This document shows, one piece after another, positions 59,613 to 64,000 of a DNA stretch of 64,000 nucleotides. Source of the DNA: Sphingopyxis sp. JAI128 (GTDB lineage: Bacteria; Pseudomonadota; Alphaproteobacteria; Sphingomonadales; Sphingomonadaceae). A program made the position numbers and the translations under genes. Within the stretch, counting starts at the first letter, position 1, and each line of letters starts with the position of its first letter. The notes beneath the pieces were generated by a model, which was not told the DNA's origin, made no database searches, and saw only the letters and a list, made by a program, of their open reading frames with translations. Location: assembly GCF_014207235.1 (NCBI RefSeq), contig NZ_JACHDA010000006.1, forward strand, positions 1 through 64,000, read 5' to 3'.

Positions 59613-61306
59613 CTGCAGCGGTTGAAGCCAGCACCGCGCACCGCGCGGCCGGGCGTCGCGCCGCTATGCTCGCCGTTCCGCAGCACCGCGACGCCGTTGA
59701 CGAACACGTCGCGTACGCCGACCGAATATTGGTGCGGCTCCTCGAAGGTCGAGCGGTCGGCGACCGTCGCGGGATCGAACACGACGACATCGGCATAATA
59801 GCCGGGCTTCAGCGCGCCGCGGTCCTTGATGCCGAGATTGGTCGCGGGCAGGGTGGTCAGACGATACACCGCCTGTTCGAGCGGGATGAGCTTCTCGTCG
59901 CGGACATAACGGCCGAGCAGCCGTGCGAAATTTCCGTAGGTGCGCGGATGCGCGCCCGATTTCAGGAAGACGCCCTCGGCCGCCTGCGACGCCGCGTCCG
60001 AACCGAAGCTCATCCACGGCAGCTGGATTTGTTTCCTGACATTGTCCTCGGACATCAGGAAATAGACGGTGCCGACGCGCGATCCGTCCTCGACGACGAG
60101 GTCCATCGCGGTTGCTTCGGGCGATTTGCCACGCATTGCCGCGACCTCGGCGAGCGTCTTGCCCGTGAGCGGCTTGAGCGCGTCATTCTTGAAGCCCGAC
60201 AGGATCATCTTGTCGGCGCCTGCGCCGAAATAGAGATTTTCCCAGTCGCTTCCGGGCTTCTTCATCTCCTCGGCGACGCGCGCGCGGATCGCGGGGTCCT
60301 TCAGCCGCTCGATCCATTGTTCGAGCCCGCCCGCCTGCACCCAGGTCGGCATCGCGGCGTCGAGCCCCGTCGCACCCGCGGTATAGGTGTACATGTCGGT
60401 CGTGATCCGCAGCCCTGCGGCGCGCGCATCCTCGATCTTCTTCACGATCGTGTCGAGCTTGCCCCAGTTGCTGCGACCCGCCATCTTGAGGTGATAGATT
60501 TCGGCGGGGGCGCCCGAGCGGCGCGAAATCTCGATCAGTTCGTCGACCGCTTCCTCGATGCGGTCGCCTTCGGACCGCATATGGCTGATATACATCCCGC
60601 CGCACTTCGCGGCTTCGCTGGTCAGCGCGACGAGTTCGTCGGTTTCCGCATAGGAGCCCGGCGCATAGATAATCGAGCTGCCGACCCCCATCGCGCCTTC
60701 GTTCATCGCCTGCCGCACCAGCGCGCGCATCCGGCCTAATTGCTCTGGGTTGGGATCGACGTCGCCCTCGCCCAGTTCATGCACCCGCACCGTCGCCGCG
60801 CCGACGAAACTTGCGACATTGGTCGATATGCCGCGCTTTTCCAGCCAGTCGAAATAATCGCCGAGGCTGGTCCACTCGATCGGATATTTGATATCGCCCT
60901 GGCGCTCGGTTTCGAGAGCCTTCATCGCTTGATTCATCGGCCCCATCGACCAGCCTTCGCCCATCACCTCGAGCGTCACGCCCTGCCGGATGTCGCTCTG
61001 GCTTTTCGGGTCGGCGATCAGCGATTCGGTCGCCCAGCTCAGCATGTTGATAAAGCCCGGCGCGACCGCCATGCCCTTTGCCGCGACCTCGCTCTTCGCG
61101 GTGCCATCGACCTTGCCGACCGCGACGATGCGGTCGTTTTTGATTGCGACATCGCCGACGACGGGTGGTTTGCCCGACCCGTCGTAGAGGGTGCCGCCAC
61201 GGATGATGAGGTCATAGGCCGGCGCCTGCGCGGCAACCGACGCCGAAACCAGCATCGCGCTGCACAGCAGCAAAAGCGAGGGGGCGAAGCGCCGGGGCAT
61301 TGCCAT
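59609..61306 (-). CDS. Exported D-aminoacylase-like amidohydrolase with altered metal site
   Basis: 565 aa. Signal peptide MAMPRRFAPSLLLLCSAMLV with cleavage near VAAQA. The amidohydrolase order is intact (LIIRGGTLYDGSGKPPVVGD; YISHMRSEGD and EIYHLKMAG with the two His ligands; FGSDAASQAAEG with the catalytic Asp; and the C-terminal GYYADVVVFDPATV). But the opening metal motif, normally GFIDxHTH, reads APGFINMLSWATE, so the HxH pair is gone, and the usual Cys of GNCG is Glu in MGEGWS. It may use one metal. It overlaps the oxygenase gene end by 4 bp on the opposite strand. Substrate unknown; an N-acyl amino acid or lactam is possible. Confidence 0.83.
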   Translation of the reverse strand: MAMPRRFAPSLLLLCSAMLVSASVAAQAPAYDLIIRGGTLYDGSGKPPVVGDVAIKNDRIVAVGKVDGTAKSEVAAKGMAVAPGFINMLSWATESLIADPKSQSDIRQGVTLEVMGEGWSMGPMNQAMKALETERQGDIKYPIEWTSLGDYFDWLEKRGISTNVASFVGAATVRVHELGEGDVDPNPEQLGRMRALVRQAMNEGAMGVGSSIIYAPGSYAETDELVALTSEAAKCGGMYISHMRSEGDRIEEAVDELIEISRRSGAPAEIYHLKMAGRSNWGKLDTIVKKIEDARAAGLRITTDMYTYTAGATGLDAAMPTWVQAGGLEQWIERLKDPAIRARVAEEMKKPGSDWENLYFGAGADKMILSGFKNDALKPLTGKTLAEVAAMRGKSPEATAMDLVVEDGSRVGTVYFLMSEDNVRKQIQLPWMSFGSDAASQAAEGVFLKSGAHPRTYGNFARLLGRYVRDEKLIPLEQAVYRLTTLPATNLGIKDRGALKPGYYADVVVFDPATVADRSTFEEPHQYSVGVRDVFVNGVAVLRNGEHSGATPGRAVRGAGFNRCS

Positions 61307-61328
61307 TTATATCTCCATTTTCGGTGGG

Positions 61329-61964
61329 TTATCCGTGCAGGCTCATCAAGCTGTCCATCAGCCCTTCGTCGGCGCTCGAACAGACGCCAAGGACCAGCGC
61401 CTCGTCGAACCCGTCGGCGACGACATAGGCGTGACCCATCGACGAATCGATGTAGATGCCCTGGCCGACGTCGAGCGTGACGGGGTCGTAGAATTCGCTG
61501 TGCACCTCGATCCGTCCTTCGAGGACATAGATGAATTCCTCGCCCTGATGGTGGACGAGCTCGCCGAACTCGCTCGCGCTGTGCGCACGGATGCGCGTCA
61601 GGATCGGGATCATCCGTTTCTGGCGCAGGTCGGTGCAGAGGTAATGATAGTCGTAATTGTCGGTGGTGACGCGTGCCGCGCGATCGATCGCGGCGATGCT
61701 GCGGCGCCCGGTGACGCGCGGCGCAGCATCTTCTTCACCCTCCGCGAACAGGTCCGACATGCGAATCTTGAGACGCTGGCTCAGCTGCTGGAGCTTGTCG
61801 TAGCTGAGCGTCAGCCGATCATGCTCGACCTTCGACAGCGTCGAAACCGGAATGCCCGACTTCGCGCTCATTTCCTTGAGCGTCCAGCCGTTTCGCGCGC
61901 GAATGCCCTTCATCACCGTGCCGAGCGTCGGCGGGATTGCGCGGTCCGCCATCAGTTTTTCCAT
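61329..61964 (-). CDS. XRE-family regulator with C-terminal cupin domain
   Basis: 211 aa. Helix-turn-helix about 15-70: VMKGIRARNGWTLKEMSAKS, GIPVSTLSKVEHDRLTLSYD. Cupin about 120-200: GELVHHQGEEFIYVLEGRIE with the HxE metal-type pattern, then DVGQGIYIDSSMGHAY. Such proteins respond to small metabolites. ATGs at 61964 and 61952 are in frame; the second has the better spacing. It probably regulates the amidohydrolase 22 bp downstream and perhaps the divergent serine hydrolase. Confidence 0.88.
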   Translation of the reverse strand: MEKLMADRAIPPTLGTVMKGIRARNGWTLKEMSAKSGIPVSTLSKVEHDRLTLSYDKLQQLSQRLKIRMSDLFAEGEEDAAPRVTGRRSIAAIDRAARVTTDNYDYHYLCTDLRQKRMIPILTRIRAHSASEFGELVHHQGEEFIYVLEGRIEVHSEFYDPVTLDVGQGIYIDSSMGHAYVVADGFDEALVLGVCSSADEGLMDSLMSLHG

Positions 61965-62011
61965 TCCATATTTGACAATTTTCCAATCAGGATCATTATG
62001 TCCCTATCGGG

Positions 62012-62025
62012 CCAACAGTTGTTGG
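62012..62025. promoter_or_regulatory. Candidate operator between xre and the serine hydrolase gene
   Basis: CCAACA-GT-TGTTGG is a perfect inverted repeat (6-bp arms) extended by GGG/CCC on the outside with one offset base. It lies between the divergent starts (61964 and 62094), a typical place for an XRE-family operator. Confidence 0.4.
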
Positions 62026-62093
62026 TCCCTTGGTAAGGGGTCGCGCGGCTTGCCGCAAGGTGTGACAGGCGCGCCAGACAAAAGGGGAAAGCG

Positions 62094-64000
62094 ATGCGTT
62101 TCATTCGCAAGGCGATGATCGGGCTGGCGGCCTTTGCCGCATTGCCGCTCGCGGCGCAGGGACCGGTGCCCGCGCCAGCGGTAAAGAAGGCCGAGGCGAC
62201 CGCGCCGGTTGCCAAGACGGCGGCGGCGCCGGTCGCGTTCGATCCGAAGGATCTCGAAGCGTGGATGGACGGCTATCTGCCCTATGCGCTCGAACGCGGA
62301 CGCATTCCCGGCGCGGTTGTCGTCGTCGTGCGCGGCGGCGAGGTCGTGCTCCAGAAGGGCTATGGCTATTCGGATGTCGCCAAGCGCGCGCCGGTCCTGC
62401 CCGAGACGACGCTTTTCCGCCCGGGCTCGGTGTCGAAGCTGCTGACCTGGACTGCGGTGATGCAACAGGTCGAGGCCGGCAAGATCGACCTCGACAAGGA
62501 CGTCAACGCCTATCTCGATTTCAAGATTCCGCCCTATGAGGGCAAGCCGGTGACGATGCGCAACATCATGACGCACACCGCGGGCTTCGAGGAATCGGTC
62601 CGCCACCTGATCAGCAGCGATCCCAAGGCAGCGATGACGCTGAAGAAGCAGATGCCGCTTGCGCTGCCCGAGCGTGTTTTCGCGCCCGGCACGACCCCGG
62701 CCTATTCCAACTACGCCACGGCGCTCGCGGGCTATATTGTCGAGCGCGTCAGCGGCGAAGATTTCGACAGCTATATCGAAAATCATATCTTCCAGCCGCT
62801 CGGCATGACGCATTCGTCGTTCCGCCAGCCGCTTCCCGCGCGGCTCGTGCCGCATATGTCAAAGGGCTATCCCGACATTACCCAAAAGCCCGAGCCATTC
62901 GAAATGGTGATCCCCGCACCCGCGGGCAGCCTGTCGTCGAGCGGCGCCGACATGGCCAAATTCATGATCGCGCACCTCGATGACGGCGCGGGGCTGATGA
63001 AACCCGAAACTGCGCAGATGATGCATGATTTCAAGGCACCCGGCGTCGGACCGCTCAACAGCATGGCGCTCGGCTTCTACGAACAATGGGTCAACGGCCA
63101 CCGCGCGATCGCACATGGCGGCGACACCGTATGGTTCCACTCCTATCTGTGGTTGTTCCCCGATGCGGATACCGGCGTCTTCATCTCGATGAACAGCGCG
63201 GGCAAGGACGGCGCGGCGGGGGCGGTGCGCAGCGCGCTGTTCCACAAATTTGCCGATCGCTACCTGCCGGGCCCGGCCGAAAAGCCGACCCAGATCGATA
63301 CCAAGACGGCGCGTGAGCACGCGCAGACGATGGTCGGTAACTATATTGCCAGCCGCGGGAGCTTCACCAATTTCATGAGCCTGTTCGGTCTGCTCGGTCA
63401 GGCAACCATCGGGTTGACCGAGGACGGCAAGATCACGCTCCCCGCGCTCGATGGGCTCAGCGCCGGTGCGCGTGACTGGGTTGAGGTCGAACCCTTTGTG
63501 TGGCGCGACACGGGCACAGGCGAACGCCTCGCCGCCGAGGTCAAGGAGGGCCGCGTCGTGCGCTGGAGCCTCGATGCCGGCTCGCCCTTCATGGTGTTCG
63601 AACCCGCGCCCGCAAGCGTCAATGCGGCATGGCTCAACCCGGCGCTCGTCTTCGCCTTCGGGATCATCCTGCTCGCGGCGCTGGCATGGCCGGTGCGCGC
63701 GCTGGTGCGCCGCAGCTTCAAGGCCGAGTTCGCGCTTCAGGGACAGTCGCTCCGCGTCTATCGTCTGAGCCGTGTCTTCGCTTGGCTCGCGATCGGCGCG
63801 CTCGCCGGCTGGATCGGGCTGATCGCGGCCTTTTCGGCCGATATCGGCAGCATCGGCGGACCGCTCGACTGGCTCATTCACCTGCTGCGCATCCTGACCC
63901 CGCTCGCCGCCTTCGGTCTGTTGGCGACGGCGGCCTGGCACCTGTGGCTCAGCATCAAGGACAAGCGCCGCTGGACGATGAAGCTCGGCGCGGTGCTGCT
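62094..64000 (+). CDS. Serine hydrolase (beta-lactamase/DD-peptidase family), membrane-anchored, 3' end beyond window
   Basis: 635 codons without a stop. AGGGGAAAGCG precedes the ATG; the signal peptide is MRFIRKAMIGLAAFAALPLA. The beta-lactamase-family catalytic domain spans about 50-400: Ser112-x-x-Lys115 in PGSVSKLL, the Tyr-Ser-Asn motif in PAYSNYATALAG, and HGGDTVWFH as the third motif. The C-terminal part has several hydrophobic stretches (PALVFAFGIILLAALAWPVR, AWLAIGALAGWIGLIAAF, ILTPLAAFGLLATAAWHLWL), i.e. at least three membrane helices. This layout is common for periplasmic esterase/peptidase-like enzymes. It may act on the same substrate as the amidohydrolase. Confidence 0.88.
   Translation, partial: MRFIRKAMIGLAAFAALPLAAQGPVPAPAVKKAEATAPVAKTAAAPVAFDPKDLEAWMDGYLPYALERGRIPGAVVVVVRGGEVVLQKGYGYSDVAKRAPVLPETTLFRPGSVSKLLTWTAVMQQVEAGKIDLDKDVNAYLDFKIPPYEGKPVTMRNIMTHTAGFEESVRHLISSDPKAAMTLKKQMPLALPERVFAPGTTPAYSNYATALAGYIVERVSGEDFDSYIENHIFQPLGMTHSSFRQPLPARLVPHMSKGYPDITQKPEPFEMVIPAPAGSLSSSGADMAKFMIAHLDDGAGLMKPETAQMMHDFKAPGVGPLNSMALGFYEQWVNGHRAIAHGGDTVWFHSYLWLFPDADTGVFISMNSAGKDGAAGAVRSALFHKFADRYLPGPAEKPTQIDTKTAREHAQTMVGNYIASRGSFTNFMSLFGLLGQATIGLTEDGKITLPALDGLSAGARDWVEVEPFVWRDTGTGERLAAEVKEGRVVRWSLDAGSPFMVFEPAPASVNAAWLNPALVFAFGIILLAALAWPVRALVRRSFKAEFALQGQSLRVYRLSRVFAWLAIGALAGWIGLIAAFSADIGSIGGPLDWLIHLLRILTPLAAFGLLATAAWHLWLSIKDKRRWTMKLGAVL

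Noticed and set aside
1..64000. CRISPR arrays, phage genes, rRNA genes and replication origins
   Set aside because: No regularly spaced repeats, integrase, capsid, terminase, rRNA or replication initiator sequences were seen.

Overview
The window looks like part of a catabolic region from a sphingomonad (Sphingomonadales, Alphaproteobacteria). This is inferred from high GC, three outer-membrane TonB-dependent receptors each beside a regulator and degradation genes, many SDR, acyl-CoA dehydrogenase and CaiB-type enzymes, and a small CCCCGC-GAAG-GCGGGG intergenic hairpin. There are no rRNA genes, complete tRNA genes, CRISPR arrays or replication genes. The left edge holds the last codons of an IS5-like transposase.

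Region 1 (0.1-5.8 kb): a TetR regulator diverges from a tight operon for acyl-CoA breakdown: PaaG-like hydratase/isomerase, AMACR-like racemase/CoA transferase, type-2 hydroxyacyl-CoA dehydrogenase, and a split acyl-CoA dehydrogenase plus APH-type kinase pair resembling human ACAD10/ACAD11.

Region 2 (5.9-24.1 kb) is the most unusual. Operon 2a has an unrecognised 515-residue protein, a biotin carrier, a biotin carboxylase, a 5S/pyruvate-carboxylase-like carboxyltransferase with two changed metal-site residues, an acyl-CoA ligase and an SCP2-type thiolase. Operon 2b has a stand-alone phosphohistidine swivel protein, a winged-helix-like protein, a PPDK-like protein without the PEP/pyruvate barrel, and a biotinyl-like domain without the biotin lysine; surE lies divergently. 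Operon 2c has an EthD-like protein, a DUF7064/7065-type protein and a kinase. A GntR/FadR-type regulator and a TonB receptor close the region. A near-identical motif fitting the FadR-family pattern TNGTNNNACNA occurs upstream of 2a, between surE and 2b, upstream of 2c, and between gntR and the receptor gene. This ties the units into one putative regulon. My working model is an ATP- and biotin-dependent ketone (or related carbonyl) carboxylation system, followed by CoA activation and thiolysis.

Region 3 (24.3-32.3 kb): a LuxR-type regulator, a zinc alcohol dehydrogenase, a LvaA-like kinase with a small LvaB-like partner, a second DUF7064/7065-type protein, an SDR and a limonene-epoxide-hydrolase-like enzyme, then oppositely oriented alcohol dehydrogenase, SDR and GFA genes.

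Region 4 (32.4-42.9 kb): TonB receptor and cytochrome P450 on the minus strand, LysR regulator, NTF2-like protein, and a tightly coupled kinase-ALDH-SDR-SDR-MDR operon. The theme is oxidation of a hydrophobic, perhaps isoprenoid, alcohol to acid.

Region 5 (43.1-53.0 kb): a seven-gene minus-strand stress/glycan operon (small protein, PMM-like HAD phosphatase, glycosyltransferase, GH130-like protein, thioredoxin-reductase-like protein, KatE catalase, FAD oxidoreductase). It lies between 31-bp direct repeats that resemble the 3' end of a tRNA-Gln gene, which suggests an integrated island.

Region 6 (53.1-64.0 kb): a convergent acyl-CoA dehydrogenase pair, a LuxR-type regulator with a perfect lux-box-like palindrome, a TonB receptor, an MpaB-like oxygenase, an exported D-aminoacylase-like amidohydrolase with an altered metal site, an XRE-cupin regulator and a serine hydrolase that runs off the window.
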